The notes under the pieces are model-generated. The model saw only the letters and a program-made list of their open reading frames with translations, ran no database searches and was not told the origin of the DNA. Shown one piece after another: positions 1 to 9,681 of a stretch of DNA of 38,159 nucleotides; within the stretch, counting starts at the first letter, position 1; every line of letters begins with the position of its first letter. Made by a program: the position numbers and the translations under genes. Source of the stretch: Candidatus Methanoperedens nitratireducens (GTDB taxonomy: Archaea; Halobacteriota; Methanosarcinia; Methanosarcinales; Methanoperedenaceae); assembly GCA_020724545.1 (NCBI GenBank), contig DYGR01000013.1, forward strand, positions 29,548 through 67,706. Reading direction: 5' to 3'.

Positions 1-1015
1 TCGGCGTGTAGGTGACTGTTCTCGTCACTGTTGCAGTGTTCGCATTCGGACTGGCATCGGTTGCAGTGATCTTGATCGTGTTGTTCCCGTTTGCAAGGGT
101 TACTGTAGTACTGAAGCTGCCTGTCGGACTTACTGTAACTGGATTGCCGTTTACTTTTACGTTTGCAATACCAGATGCATCTGATGCAGTACCGCTCACT
201 GTGATTGAATTGACTGTAAAGTTTTGACCATTTATTGGTTGATCCACGATTAATAATGGTGGGGTTATATCTGGTGTTGCTGTAGGTGTTGGTGTAGGCG
301 TTGGAGTTGCTGTAGGCCAAAAATACCAGGAAGGTATTGTTGGCCATGGATATAATGCTGATCCTGAATATGGTGTTGATGTCGGTGCAGGGGTCGGCAT
401 AGATGAAGCAGCAGTTTCAATAATATTGATTTTCATGCTCTCGGATACAGGGTCTATATCCCTTGATTGCAGCACCAATGAGCTCTCAAGCATGGTAGGT
501 TCTGATGGTGCTCTCAACTGCAGGTAGCCGCGTGTTTCACCAGGCGATATATTCCCTAATTTCAGGGTATCAGAGTCGATATTAAAGTTGGATTTTGCCT
601 CAGAGAGGTTCAATCCCACTAATCTAATTGTTGCATCATGTATTGTTCTTGAGGAGGGATTGTATATCCTGAATGAGACCATATAGTTATCATCGGTCTT
701 GATAGTATATGGATAGGATATATAAAGAAGTACGGAACTGTTCGTTTCTGGCACTTCAGGCTCTATTGCTCCAAAGGCATTAGTGCTGTTCCCAATTCTC
801 TCAGGCAGGTACATAGCCTGGGCAAAGAAGTAGAACATCCCGCCTGCTAAGAACAGTATTCCTACCAGGAAACCGGTCTTTGCAATCTGGATTTTAAGAC
901 TCTTCTCTTCCCTGAAGGTCTCTTTTATTCTAAATGCAATGTACAGTGTTATAGCCGAAAGGGCTATTATTGTGAATGCAACTGCAATTCCAATTCCAAT
1001 TATGCTAAAATTCAT
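1..1015 (-). CDS. Membrane-anchored surface protein with Ig-like domain (3' end outside window)
   Basis: The frame is open from an ATG at 1015 to the left edge, giving 338 residues without a stop, so the C-terminus is missing. Two hydrophobic segments (about residues 5-26 and 46-68) are followed by an extracellular region with N-glycosylation sequons, a Pro/Thr linker (about 208-250) and, from about residue 250, a beta-rich repeat of the bacterial Ig/glucodextranase-B-like type (TASDASGIANVKVNG, then NGNNTIKITATD). The ATG overlaps the stop of the upstream glycosyltransferase by one base (TAATG), so the two are translationally coupled. I infer a cell-surface protein that works with, or is modified by, that glycosyltransferase. 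The domain type is recognised by pattern only; no enzymatic motif is visible. Confidence 0.8.
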   Translation of the reverse strand, partial: MNFSIIGIGIAVAFTIIALSAITLYIAFRIKETFREEKSLKIQIAKTGFLVGILFLAGGMFYFFAQAMYLPERIGNSTNAFGAIEPEVPETNSSVLLYISYPYTIKTDDNYMVSFRIYNPSSRTIHDATIRLVGLNLSEAKSNFNIDSDTLKLGNISPGETRGYLQLRAPSEPTMLESSLVLQSRDIDPVSESMKINIIETAASSMPTPAPTSTPYSGSALYPWPTIPSWYFWPTATPTPTPTPTATPDITPPLLIVDQPINGQNFTVNSITVSGTASDASGIANVKVNGNPVTVSPTGSFSTTVTLANGNNTIKITATDASPNANTATVTRTVTYTP

Positions 1016-2361
1016 TATCCTAATTCCTCCCGTTTTGGTTTTTCCCATCTCATAGTAAGATTCAGTGACTCTTCAACGAATGCCATAATGCCTACTCCAT
1101 CATTGAAGACACTATAAAACAGGTATAGGGGACTTACAAGTATCTCCTTAATACCTGGCTTTGGATCTATCAGTACAGCATAGATCGAGACTCCCACAGT
1201 TAATATCCAGTATACCAGCATCCCTGAGGTAAGCGAGTTCATATCTGCGCCGTAAAGACTTGATATAAGCAGTGTGAAAAGCAAAACCATGTTTAGCAAG
1301 GATGAGCCTAACTCAAGCCACATGTACGGTACTCCAATTATCCCGGCTGTACCGTATCTCGGATTGAGGTACATCTTCTGGTACTTTGCCAGAACCTGGG
1401 CCATACCGCGATACCATCTTCTTCTCTGCTTCATGAAATCCTCTATGCTTTCAGGTGCCTGCGTGAAGGCTATTGCCCGGGATTCATACTCCACATGATA
1501 GCCTGCCTGCAGGATTTTCATGGTTATATCAAAATCCTCAGCAAAGGTATCCTGCGGAAAATAGCCTATCTCCTTGAGAACCTGGGTTTTCAGAGCTGCT
1601 ATAGCACCTGGCACTATCATAACGCAGTGCAGGAGAGATTGCGACTTTCGTCCAAGGTTTATGGCTGTAGTGTACTCAAGTGACTGCAAGATTTTCAATA
1701 GACCTGTTGGTTTATCTATCTTTACATTGCCTGCTACTGCGCCAAGGCGAGGGTTACTGGCAAAGCGTCTTGAGATCCACTTGAGTGCATCAGGATGCAG
1801 CTTTGAATCAGCATCAACTGTGATCACGACCTCACCCGATGAGTTCCTGATGCCTGTGTTAATGGCACCTGGCTTTCCCGTATTTTTCTGACGTATGACT
1901 TTTACTCCTTTATCCGAATGTTTTGAGGCCTCATTAAAAGTGTTATCCGACGACCCATCATCAACCACTATAACCTCATATGATGGATAATTTAGATCCA
2001 GCATGGATTTTATGCAGCTGGATATTGTGACTTCTTCGTTATAGGCCGGAACGATTATAGAGATCTTAATGAACTCATCGATTTCCTTTTTCTTTTTTAT
2101 AACACTTGAGATAAAGGGGGTCACAAAAGTATAGATAAAAGAGAGAGAGCAGAAACTGACAAGGCGGAAAATAAGAATAAAAAGCGATCCATAAAAAAAT
2201 GCTTCAATCAAAAAAGCATAATTAAATATGGAACTATAATCCGGAACCCTGATCTGAGTCAATATATCCATGGCTGAGGCATAAGCAGGGGTTACCAGTA
2301 CCAGTGACTGTACCAGTGCGGCTGCAAAGAGCAACCGCACAGTACCTTTCATCAGTCTCAT
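1015..2361 (-). CDS. Membrane family-2 glycosyltransferase (hyaluronan/poly-GlcNAc synthase type)
   Basis: This is a processive GT2 enzyme that transfers sugars from nucleotide-sugars at the cytoplasmic face and probably extrudes or attaches a surface glycan. Numbered from a TTG one codon upstream, the GT-A hallmarks are VVDDGSSDNT (133-142), the metal-binding DAD (184-186), the catalytic ED in FAEDFDIT (276-277) and the Q-RRRW motif (313-317). Hydrophobic segments flank the catalytic domain: one signal-like at 8-32, one near 48-85, and two or three after 340. The ATG at 2361 is preferred over the TTG at 2364; an ATG at 2352 is also possible, and no strong ribosome binding site decides. It overlaps the following Ig-domain gene by one base. 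The acceptor and product cannot be read from sequence. Confidence 0.9.
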   Translation of the reverse strand: MRLMKGTVRLLFAAALVQSLVLVTPAYASAMDILTQIRVPDYSSIFNYAFLIEAFFYGSLFILIFRLVSFCSLSFIYTFVTPFISSVIKKKKEIDEFIKISIIVPAYNEEVTISSCIKSMLDLNYPSYEVIVVDDGSSDNTFNEASKHSDKGVKVIRQKNTGKPGAINTGIRNSSGEVVITVDADSKLHPDALKWISRRFASNPRLGAVAGNVKIDKPTGLLKILQSLEYTTAINLGRKSQSLLHCVMIVPGAIAALKTQVLKEIGYFPQDTFAEDFDITMKILQAGYHVEYESRAIAFTQAPESIEDFMKQRRRWYRGMAQVLAKYQKMYLNPRYGTAGIIGVPYMWLELGSSLLNMVLLFTLLISSLYGADMNSLTSGMLVYWILTVGVSIYAVLIDPKPGIKEILVSPLYLFYSVFNDGVGIMAFVEESLNLTMRWEKPKREELG

Positions 2362-2386
2362 CAAAGGCCAACATAGCCACTAGAAG

Positions 2387-2402
2387 CATAAACACATCGA
2401 TA
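2387..2402 (-). promoter_or_regulatory. 16-bp motif shared with the KaiC-like gene, upstream of the glycosyltransferase
   Basis: The minus strand reads TATCGATGTGTTTATG 26 bases before the glycosyltransferase ATG, just downstream of AT-rich promoter-like DNA (ATATAAAC at about 2403-2411). The identical 16-mer occurs in the same orientation at 22001-22016, ahead of the KaiC-like gene. Function unknown; a shared operator or transcription-start-proximal element is an inference. Confidence 0.4.
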
Positions 2403-2519
2403 GTTTATATTTGATTTCTTTTATCTTTTAGTATTTAATATAGTTTATTCTGGTTTTTTATTGTTTATAAATGGTTTTTTCAGATTTAAAATTACCCGGT
2501 TCGCATAGAATCTAATTTA

Positions 2520-3800
2520 TCACCGCTCAAAGTTGAAATTCTGCTTGACAATCTTAAGGGCACAGTAATTACCGCACATGGTACATGCCTCTTCATCCTC
2601 TGGCGAGCGGCTATTCCGGATGGATTTTGCATGTTCAGGATCAATCGCAAGCTCGTACATCCTGTCCCACTTTAGATCACGCCTTGCTCTCCCCATGTTA
2701 AGATCACGCTCCCTATCCCTGTTCTTCACCATATCGCCGATATGGGCCGCAATCCTCGCTGTCATTACGCCCTGCCTCACGTCCTCAATATTTGGGAGTG
2801 CAAGGTGCTCTGCCGGGGTCACGTAGCAGATAAAATCGGCACCGCAGGCGCTTGATATGGATGCGCCGATGGCAGCCACGATATGGTCGTACCCGGGTGC
2901 TATATCCGTAACCAGGGGTCCGAGCATGTAGAATGGCTTTTCCCCGCTTAAGCGCTTCATGAGCTTCACGTTTGCATCTATCTCATCTATCGGGATGTGG
3001 CCAGGTCCTTCTACTATTGTCTGCACGCCTGCTTCATGAGATCTATCTGATAGCTCAGCATTCATGATAAGCTCCTGGATCTGTGCCCTGTCGGTCGAGT
3101 CATGTATCGCGCCCGCACGCATGCCGTTGCCCATGCTGAGCGTGACCTCGTGCTCCTTCATGATCTCAAGCAGATAATCGAACTCACTGTATAAGGGGTT
3201 CTCTTTCTCATTATGCAGCATCCATGCTGTCATGAACGCACCTCCCCGGGAGCAGAGACCCCCAAAGCGCCCCTGTCTTTTGAGCCTCTCGACTGTCAGC
3301 AGGTTAATGCCTGTATGGATTGCCATGAAATTGGTCCCCAGCTTTGCCTGCTCTGCTGTGATCCTGAACAGTTCATCCTCTTTCATATCAACGGCAGAAC
3401 CGTATCTGCGGATTGCCTCTATAAAAGCCTGGTACAGGGGCACGCTTCCAACTGAGAGGGTCGTGGAATCAATCACCTTTTTCCTGATCTCATAGAAATC
3501 CCCGCCAGTTGAGAGCTCCATGAGCGTGTCTGCGCCTGCTGCCTCTGCGATCTTTGCCTTCTCTATCTCCATATCGATATCGACTATGTCCGAGGATGTT
3601 CCTATCGATGCATTGACTTTTGTGCACAGCCCTTTCCCTATCCCGCAGGGCCTTGTATAGCGGTAGGGACTTACAGGGATAACGATGCGGCCATTAGCTA
3701 TCCCGCGCCGCACTAACTCGGGTTCAACGCCCTCGTCCTCTGCTACCTTTTTCATCTCTTCTGTCAGATTGCCTTTTTTTGCTTCAGTTATAAGACTCAT
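2520..3800 (-). CDS. thiC: Phosphomethylpyrimidine synthase ThiC
   Basis: ThiC is a radical-SAM enzyme that rearranges aminoimidazole ribotide into hydroxymethylpyrimidine phosphate for thiamine synthesis, releasing 5'-deoxyadenosine. The 426 residues match the short archaeal form without the N-terminal extension of many bacterial proteins. Visible family blocks are [15 protein letters not shown] (53-67), MSTGG-like MELSTGG (94-100), [16 protein letters not shown] (222-237), VEGPGHIP (263-270) and the C-terminal cluster motif CTMCGNYC (Cys406, 409, 413). The last cysteine is spaced by three residues rather than the four of bacterial ThiC. A TATA-like box lies about 32 bases upstream of the ATG and there is no ribosome binding site, so a nearly leaderless message is likely. 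No TPP riboswitch is visible. The 5'-deoxyadenosine by-product may be salvaged by the deaminase at 18734-19960. Confidence 0.97.
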   Translation of the reverse strand: MSLITEAKKGNLTEEMKKVAEDEGVEPELVRRGIANGRIVIPVSPYRYTRPCGIGKGLCTKVNASIGTSSDIVDIDMEIEKAKIAEAAGADTLMELSTGGDFYEIRKKVIDSTTLSVGSVPLYQAFIEAIRRYGSAVDMKEDELFRITAEQAKLGTNFMAIHTGINLLTVERLKRQGRFGGLCSRGGAFMTAWMLHNEKENPLYSEFDYLLEIMKEHEVTLSMGNGMRAGAIHDSTDRAQIQELIMNAELSDRSHEAGVQTIVEGPGHIPIDEIDANVKLMKRLSGEKPFYMLGPLVTDIAPGYDHIVAAIGASISSACGADFICYVTPAEHLALPNIEDVRQGVMTARIAAHIGDMVKNRDRERDLNMGRARRDLKWDRMYELAIDPEHAKSIRNSRSPEDEEACTMCGNYCALKIVKQNFNFER

Positions 3801-3825
3801 AATTGATGCTGAGAGAAGGATAATT

Positions 3826-3838
3826 GTATTTAAATATG
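3826..3838 (-). promoter_or_regulatory. TATA-like box of thiC
   Basis: The minus strand reads CATATTTAAATAC, centred about 32 bases before the thiC ATG. With the usual archaeal spacing of about 25 bases to the start site, the leader would be only a few bases. Inference from position and composition. Confidence 0.5.
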
Positions 3839-3930
3839 CTTAATCAACAAAATTGAATTGAGATCAAGTTTACTTGAGAAGATTTAACCCGGATGCACGC
3901 ATATGGACGCAGATCGATGGTAGATACGGT

Positions 3931-4140
3931 TTATCCTGTAAGATATAATGACCATAATAGAGCAGCTACGATTGTTATAAATGTAACCAGGTTCGCAGGA
4001 ATCAAATCAACCATAACAGAAACTACAATCACCAGGATAAAATAGAACATTAGCATAAAAGCTACGATCAGGAGAATTAAGCGTTCAGAAAATGTTGGTC
4101 TATAATTTAGTTTTTTTAATGGATCTGGCTGCCACCCCAT
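3931..4140 (-). CDS. Small two-helix membrane protein
   Basis: A 69-residue protein of unknown function. The first 19 residues are polar and basic (WQPDPLKKLNYRP), followed by two hydrophobic helices at about 20-43 and 47-67, with a short turn containing DLIPAN. A good archaeal ribosome binding site (GGGTGA, five bases before the ATG) supports a real gene in spite of its size. It lies alone between thiC and the thermosome gene on the same strand, with gaps of 130 and 142 bases, so co-transcription is possible but not shown. Confidence 0.6.
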   Translation of the reverse strand: MGWQPDPLKKLNYRPTFSERLILLIVAFMLMFYFILVIVVSVMVDLIPANLVTFITIVAALLWSLYLTG

Positions 4141-4282
4141 ACCACATCACCCTTATTGAAATATTCTTATCTCATATAAATGGTTTGTGATATGTTTCTG
4201 AAAGCTCCTGTCTTAGCAGGCAAAAAAAGGGGGAAATCCACCTATCAAATAAAAAAAGGAGAAATCCCTCCTGTTCCAGAGT

Positions 4283-5956
4283 TCAGTATCCCCCTGGACC
4301 TGGCGGTTGTGCCCCAGGCATTCCCTCTCTGCCTGCTGCTATGACATCATCTATTCTCAGTATCATGGACGCAGCCTCAGTTGCTGAGTCTATAGCCTGG
4401 ATCTTTACACGCAGGGGTTCAATTATACCCGTCCTGGCCATATCCACTACCTTACCAGCATAAATGTCTATGCCTGCATCTTTAACTCCCCTCTCGTGCT
4501 GACCCCTTAACTCCACGAGCATATCTATGCTGCTAAGACCTGAATTCTCTGCAAGAGCTCTTGGAACTATGTCAACAGCCTCAGCGAATTTATACACTGC
4601 AAGCTGCTCCCTGCCCTTTAGAGAGGCAGCATACTTTCGCAGCCCCAGGTTGACCTCAACTTCAGGTGCGCCGGCGCCTGCCACATATCTACCATCCTCT
4701 ATAACCGTGCCTACCACCCTGATGGCATCGTTGAACGTTGTTTCCATGCTCTCCACAACATGCTTTGTCCCTCCGCGCAGCAATACTGTAACAGATTTGG
4801 GATTAGAGCACTCACGCACAAATATGAGTTTTTTCTCGCCTATCTTAACCTCCTCTGCTATACAGGCTCCACCGAGGTCTGAGTCAGAGATCGCTTCAAG
4901 ATCAGTCAGTAGTTTTGCTCTTGTAGCTCTTGATAGCTTCTCCATGTCTTTTTCGCTTACATTTTTCACTGCCAGAATATTAGATTTTGCAAGATAGTAC
5001 TCAGCTACATCATCTATCCCCTTCTGGCAGAATACAACATTTGCTCTGCTGTTCTCTATCTTATGAACCATATCTCGAATTAGATTTTCTTCCTGGTCAA
5101 GGAACAGCATCATCTGCTCAGGCGTGGTTATATCTATCCTTGACTTTGTCTCTGTCTTCCGGATCTCAATTGCTCTATTGAGCAGTAGTATCCTGGCATC
5201 CTCTATCATCCTGGGCATGTTGATATTTGCACGCTCTTTATCTATGATAACACCAAGGATCAGCTCTGAATCCTCAACACTTCCTCCCTCCAGTTTCTCT
5301 ATCTTTATCTCATCAGGGTCAACCTTTCTCCCATTGCTGACCTCCGTGACCGCTTTTACTGCTTCCACTGCAATCTGAGCAAGCCTCGTTTTCATGGAAT
5401 GATCTTCCCTGCCCTTGATCGCTGTGGTGGCTATATTCATAAGGATATCCTCCTGCTCTGGTGAAACATGTTTTGCGAGCGACTCCAGGATCTCCTTAGA
5501 TCTATCTGCCGCAATCCTGTAACCTTTTACAATAATGGTTGGATGCACTCCCATATCAAAAAGCTCTTCAGCCTTTGCCAGTAGCTCTCCGGCCAGGACA
5601 ACTGCCGTTGTCGTACCGTCTCCAACCTCTTCATCCTGGGTTTTAGCAACTTCGACTATCATCTTTGCAGCAGGATGCTCTATATCCATCTCTTTCAGGA
5701 TATATGCGCCGTCCCCTGTTATAATCACATCTCCAAGTGCATTTACCAGCATTTTATCCATACCCTTTGGGCCAAGTGTAGTCTTTACTGCGGCAGCAAC
5801 AGCCCTGGCAGCCGTGATATTGGCACTCTGGGCATCCCTGCCTTTTGATCTCTGGGTACCTTCCTTCAGTATCAGTACAGGAACTCCGCCCATCTGCCCT
5901 GCAGGGCTGACCTCTCTTCTCATCTCACCTATATTTCTAATAATATATCCCTCCAC
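4283..5956 (-). CDS. thsA: Thermosome subunit (group II chaperonin)
   Basis: The gene encodes an ATP-driven folding chaperone that forms a double-ring cage in the cytosol. The full CCT/thermosome architecture is present: N-terminal [25 protein letters not shown], the ATPase loop [10 protein letters not shown] (111-120), the apical domain in the middle, and a C-terminal tail rich in Gly and Pro. Length (about 535-557) is normal. The first possible start is GTG at 5956; family members usually begin near residue 20 (AGQMGG), so the ATG at 5893 or at 5923 may be used. One oddity: the normally near-invariant NDGAT block reads GDGAY (81-85). Only one chaperonin gene is in view, so homo- or hetero-oligomer cannot be judged; the symbol is generic. 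Confidence 0.95.
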   Translation of the reverse strand: MEGYIIRNIGEMRREVSPAGQMGGVPVLILKEGTQRSKGRDAQSANITAARAVAAAVKTTLGPKGMDKMLVNALGDVIITGDGAYILKEMDIEHPAAKMIVEVAKTQDEEVGDGTTTAVVLAGELLAKAEELFDMGVHPTIIVKGYRIAADRSKEILESLAKHVSPEQEDILMNIATTAIKGREDHSMKTRLAQIAVEAVKAVTEVSNGRKVDPDEIKIEKLEGGSVEDSELILGVIIDKERANINMPRMIEDARILLLNRAIEIRKTETKSRIDITTPEQMMLFLDQEENLIRDMVHKIENSRANVVFCQKGIDDVAEYYLAKSNILAVKNVSEKDMEKLSRATRAKLLTDLEAISDSDLGGACIAEEVKIGEKKLIFVRECSNPKSVTVLLRGGTKHVVESMETTFNDAIRVVGTVIEDGRYVAGAGAPEVEVNLGLRKYAASLKGREQLAVYKFAEAVDIVPRALAENSGLSSIDMLVELRGQHERGVKDAGIDIYAGKVVDMARTGIIEPLRVKIQAIDSATEAASMILRIDDVIAAGREGMPGAQPPGPGGY

Positions 5957-6038
5957 TAATAGTAAAATCTGATTGTTTTCTATTTGTAGAATTGTTTTGT
6001 GGCTCTATTAATAGATATCGCTCAGCTCCAAAAAAAAT

Positions 6039-7586
6039 TTACAAAAAACCCCTTTTAATTAAAACACCTTTAATTTTCTCTTCATCTCTTCCTGAATAAA
6101 GGATCTTATTGGCTGTGATAATGGCCTCAGCACCGTCTATGAATTTTGAGAGTGGGTTGAGAAAAAAATGACTCTCAAGTACGAGCCTTATTGAACGTTC
6201 TCTTGCTTTGATCCTGTTATCTTTTTCCTCAGAGTTCCCTCCTAAAGTGAGATACAGATCCCATAAAGCTGAAGACCAGATCTCTCCATCAGCATCGCAT
6301 GATATCACTCCAAGAAAATTCTCCGGATAATATTTTTGGCCATCTACTCTGCGAATGCAGCGCAGTATATTGCCTATGCCGTTCCAGTCGCCCACAGCCT
6401 CACGATTAAATCCAGCACTTTCTTCTGCAAAATAACATGCAGCAAGGAAATCCCCAAACCCTTGCTCCATGGCACCGCCTTCATCCGTTAAACTTAAAAA
6501 GGGAACCTGGTCATCCATTATGGCATGGGCATATTCATGAATAATAATATCAGCATCCTCTGCATCTGGTATTCCAGTTGCACCAAATGTAATTTCTTTG
6601 GTATCACAATCAAAATAAGAACCAACTCCTTCAGCGTAGGCATTTACTTTTATCTGTTTATTGCAAATGTTTTTAAACCCGAGTTCCTGGATAAATCTCT
6701 GGCATGAATCGATATGGTAATAAGCCATGACCTCACAGAACCTGCTGTCTCCACGTTTGTAATAGAATAAATGGGAAGGTTCGTATGCTCTGCTCGGTGT
6801 ATTGGCTGTATCTACATATTCTCCTCTTAGAAAACCTGAGCTGTCAAGACCTTTTAAAACCACTGTAGTGTAGGCATCTTCTGTAATATCTGATTCAGGA
6901 GTAAGATTCAGATGTCTAAGAGCCACTACAGGGTTAGGAATAAAAACTCTGCCTTTTCCATATGTTCGTCTAAAAACATCGATCTTTTTAATTATTGCCC
7001 CATTTTCAACATTGATATAAACATGATGGCTTTCCGGGGGATTTTTTAATGAAACACGTACTTCCCATGCAAGATAGAATCTGTTAGCCACTGGATAGAT
7101 TACAAGATTTACAGAAGTATTCCGCATCAACCTTGTTTCTATATTGAGAGGTAAATGTACGATTTCAACAGCCTTCTCTTCAGATATCCCGCTACTAAGA
7201 ATGCTTTTTGTATCCAGTGGTATTGCAGAATGGTGGTTGTTATTGATGTTTATGATTTTAGATCCTTCAATTAAATGGACTGATGTTAAAGCATATAGAA
7301 CAGGGATTCCTTCGTGGTACTGCTGGTATTTTATATGAAATGTATTATATCCTTCGACTTTAACAATAAATCTTAAGTCTGATAGATCTCTCTTAAACCC
7401 GAAAAGAGGGCTATATTCCATCAAGAAATTACGAACTGATTCTTCAATATCTTCTAGCAGCGGAATTGCGATAAGCCCATCTATCCTGGAAACTACCCCT
7501 TCTTCACTCCACCATATTTTGAGATTTTCATCAAAAAATCTTAACTTTTCTACAAGTGCGATTTGTTCTTCAGCAGGTTGAACCAT
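6039..7586 (-). CDS. M36/fungalysin-like zinc metallopeptidase without signal peptide
   Basis: Residues 30-200 resemble the FTP/PepSY propeptide module of thermolysin- and fungalysin-type proteases (FGFKRDLSDLRF, KYQQYHEGIPVLYA, YLAWEVRV). The catalytic region has HEYAHAIMD (350-358), giving two zinc ligands and the general base, followed by LTDEGGAMEQGFGDFLA (366-382), the place of the third zinc ligand. In the family I recall this block as GEGFGDY or GEGWSDF; here the glutamate position aligns with Gln375 and a glutamate sits one residue earlier (Glu374). There is no signal peptide or membrane segment, although most relatives are secreted. It starts 31 bases after the 211-residue gene upstream, so the two are probably co-transcribed. 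Substrate unknown; it may be an intracellular protease or an inactive relative. Confidence 0.8.
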   Translation of the reverse strand: MVQPAEEQIALVEKLRFFDENLKIWWSEEGVVSRIDGLIAIPLLEDIEESVRNFLMEYSPLFGFKRDLSDLRFIVKVEGYNTFHIKYQQYHEGIPVLYALTSVHLIEGSKIININNNHHSAIPLDTKSILSSGISEEKAVEIVHLPLNIETRLMRNTSVNLVIYPVANRFYLAWEVRVSLKNPPESHHVYINVENGAIIKKIDVFRRTYGKGRVFIPNPVVALRHLNLTPESDITEDAYTTVVLKGLDSSGFLRGEYVDTANTPSRAYEPSHLFYYKRGDSRFCEVMAYYHIDSCQRFIQELGFKNICNKQIKVNAYAEGVGSYFDCDTKEITFGATGIPDAEDADIIIHEYAHAIMDDQVPFLSLTDEGGAMEQGFGDFLAACYFAEESAGFNREAVGDWNGIGNILRCIRRVDGQKYYPENFLGVISCDADGEIWSSALWDLYLTLGGNSEEKDNRIKARERSIRLVLESHFFLNPLSKFIDGAEAIITANKILYSGRDEEKIKGVLIKRGFL

Positions 7587-7617
7587 AACTTCCGATATGA
7601 GTACAGCAACTTAACAC

Positions 7618-8253
7618 TTACTGAACATATTTAATTGTTTTTTTGTATAATGTTCCAGTTTTCTCCTCAGCTTCCAATTTCGTCCTCAGCTTTTTGGTTC
7701 TCTTAAATTCTCTTGCTCCCTTTATTGCTTTTGGATAAATAAACAACCATCCTTCATTAAGAAAAATGGCCCCATCTCTTATCGTTTCTTTACTCAGTGT
7801 TCCTACCCCAAACTCCATCAGCAACTGGATTGTAGCCATAAATGATGCAATCTGTTCATCCATATCATTGTACTCGGTTGCAATATCATGAAGCAGCTTT
7901 TTGAAGAGTCCTCCGAATTTTCTTTTCGGGATGATCTGTTTTTCATCCACTCTTGAGAGAACATTGATTTCAATAAGTTCGTCTATCAATTTGTTTATTT
8001 TGTCGTTTCCCCAGTTCTCTATCAGGTATTCTGTATTTTTATAAGCTGCCTGTACGTCTCTCAGGATTTCTTCTATCTCTTCCTTATTCTCAACCCTTTT
8101 TAAGGCATAGTATGATGATTTTAATGCAGGTATAGTGTATAAATAATATCTGAAAAGACTTCTTAGCTTCTCATCCTCATTCCCTTCCAGATTTTTCAGT
8201 TCTGTGAGAATTTCATACTCCTTCTCGCTGAGATCTACGCAAACTCTGGGCAT
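7618..8253 (-). CDS. Uncharacterised protein with ribbon-helix-helix-like N-terminus
   Basis: A 211-residue protein that I cannot assign to a family. The first 40 residues (RVCVDLSEKEYEILTELK, then KLRSLFRYYLY) follow the beta-helix-helix pattern of CopG/RHH DNA-binding domains. The remainder is alpha-helical, charged and has no membrane segment; the C-terminus is strongly basic. A ribosome binding site (GGAGTGA, seven bases before the ATG) supports the start, and a TATA-like stretch lies at 8330-8343. It is followed closely by the M36-like peptidase gene. A regulator or adaptor of that peptidase is a guess from proximity only. Confidence 0.7.
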   Translation of the reverse strand: MPRVCVDLSEKEYEILTELKNLEGNEDEKLRSLFRYYLYTIPALKSSYYALKRVENKEEIEEILRDVQAAYKNTEYLIENWGNDKINKLIDELIEINVLSRVDEKQIIPKRKFGGLFKKLLHDIATEYNDMDEQIASFMATIQLLMEFGVGTLSKETIRDGAIFLNEGWLFIYPKAIKGAREFKRTKKLRTKLEAEEKTGTLYKKTIKYVQ

Positions 8254-8364
8254 TTCTATATCACTCCTTGCTGGCTACCCTTTTTATTTCTCTTTATCGC
8301 TCCCCAGTAACAGAGAATTAGGCTTGCTAGCTATATATTTATATCGGTTAGCTTTCTATCTGTT

Positions 8365-9681
8365 TTAAGATCCTGAAAAGAAATATATTATCACTGGCAG
8401 CAATATTACTCCCATTGCATGCGTTTTTCTTATCTTTGCAAACGATGCGATCATGCCGATGGGTGTGGAGATCAGGAATATTATAAATCCGAACAAGCCT
8501 GTAAATATCGTAACCATCAGGGTAAGCCCTATCAGGACGGCTGTGCACAGCTTTGAATAATTGATTTTTGACAGGAACCCTGCTATCCGATCTCCCAGAA
8601 AGATGGTAGCATAATAAGAGATTATCGAGATAAACAGTATAATAATTAATAAAATAATGATAGTTGAAGATCCCCATTCATTTATATTAATTAATCTATC
8701 AATAGCAACCATTGCACCGCTTCTTTTCCTGTCAATGATGTACAGGGCAATTAGATTAAAAATCGCATTCGCAGTATTGGTACCGCTTAATGCTATGATA
8801 AACTCTTTGGGAGAATCACCACCTTTTTCCTCACGGACAAGGAGCCTGGCGATCACCGTGCCAACGCCAGAGGACACGCCCGGAAGCCATGCCACAAGAG
8901 AGCCTGCTGCGCTTCCTGTCACCATGCCTCTTATAATCCTTTTCTGAGAGAGCGCAAACCCGCATGATTCCTGCTGCACAGGTACTTCTGACCGCGTCAT
9001 AAGGCTCAGCACGAGCATGGATGCGCCAAATAACCCGGAGAGAAGAGGAAGGAGGATAGAGGGCTCGCCGAACCTAACCAGAGGCGACATCCTGCCCTCA
9101 TAGTCAAACGCGAACACTCCCAGAAGACCTGATATGGTAAAAAGGATGATCGCATACGCCTTGAATTTAAGATGCACAAGCGACCCCTGGCCCTGGATTA
9201 CCTCGCCCTTCTCTGTTGCGATCATCAGCACAACGATCAGGATAAGGATCCAGCCTATATAGGCATATATCGTGTCATATACATTCAGGAAGAAAAGACC
9301 CAGGGGAGCTGCCATTATCAATGCAAACACCACAGAGCCTGCGCTTCCTATCGCTGATAGGCGAACAGCCTCCGCGCCTCTTCCCTCCATCAGGAGCGCA
9401 TGGCCTGGAAGTACTGCAAGGGCGGTATCCGCCTCAGGAGCGCCGAGGAAGACAGAGGGGATAATATTGATAAACGTATGCGTTATCGAGTTTGAGAGGA
9501 TTATCACAGCGATATAGAAGGGTGAGAATCCCATCTCAAGAAAAAGCGAGGATAATGCCACGAGGATAAGGGCGAAGTTATTGACATGTATGCCGGGTGT
9601 GAGGCCCGATATTATCCCGAGGGTGAAGCCGAACAGCATAGAGAAAATAAGTAACGTTATTGAGATCTCGATCATCGGCAC
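8365..9681 (-). CDS. TctA/DUF112-family membrane permease
   Basis: A 438-residue integral membrane protein with about ten hydrophobic segments. The family blocks GLTPGIHVN (26-34) and GAPEADTALAVLPGHALLM (near 80-98), and the repeat-like GVSSGVGTVIARLLV in the second half, match the TctA (tripartite tricarboxylate transporter) permease fold and its archaeal DUF112 branch. No TctB or TctC partner is beside it, as is usual for archaeal members, so substrate and energy coupling are unknown. Translation may start at GTG 9681 or at ATG 9675; neither has a clear ribosome binding site. A TATA-rich stretch lies at 9690-9712. It forms its own unit, divergent from the toxin-antitoxin-like pair to the right. 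Confidence 0.85.
   Translation of the reverse strand: MPMIEISITLLIFSMLFGFTLGIISGLTPGIHVNNFALILVALSSLFLEMGFSPFYIAVIILSNSITHTFINIIPSVFLGAPEADTALAVLPGHALLMEGRGAEAVRLSAIGSAGSVVFALIMAAPLGLFFLNVYDTIYAYIGWILILIVVLMIATEKGEVIQGQGSLVHLKFKAYAIILFTISGLLGVFAFDYEGRMSPLVRFGEPSILLPLLSGLFGASMLVLSLMTRSEVPVQQESCGFALSQKRIIRGMVTGSAAGSLVAWLPGVSSGVGTVIARLLVREEKGGDSPKEFIIALSGTNTANAIFNLIALYIIDRKRSGAMVAIDRLININEWGSSTIIILLIIILFISIISYYATIFLGDRIAGFLSKINYSKLCTAVLIGLTLMVTIFTGLFGFIIFLISTPIGMIASFAKIRKTHAMGVILLPVIIYFFSGS

Noticed and set aside
3885-3925. GGATGCACGCATATGGACGCAGAT-like dispersed repeat
   Set aside because: It resembles degenerate intergenic repeats of other genomes, but only one copy is present here and no structure is visible.
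3801-3930. CTGAGA-like sequence upstream of thiC as a TPP riboswitch
   Set aside because: The match lies on the strand opposite to thiC and the other conserved TPP elements are absent; the leader is too short.
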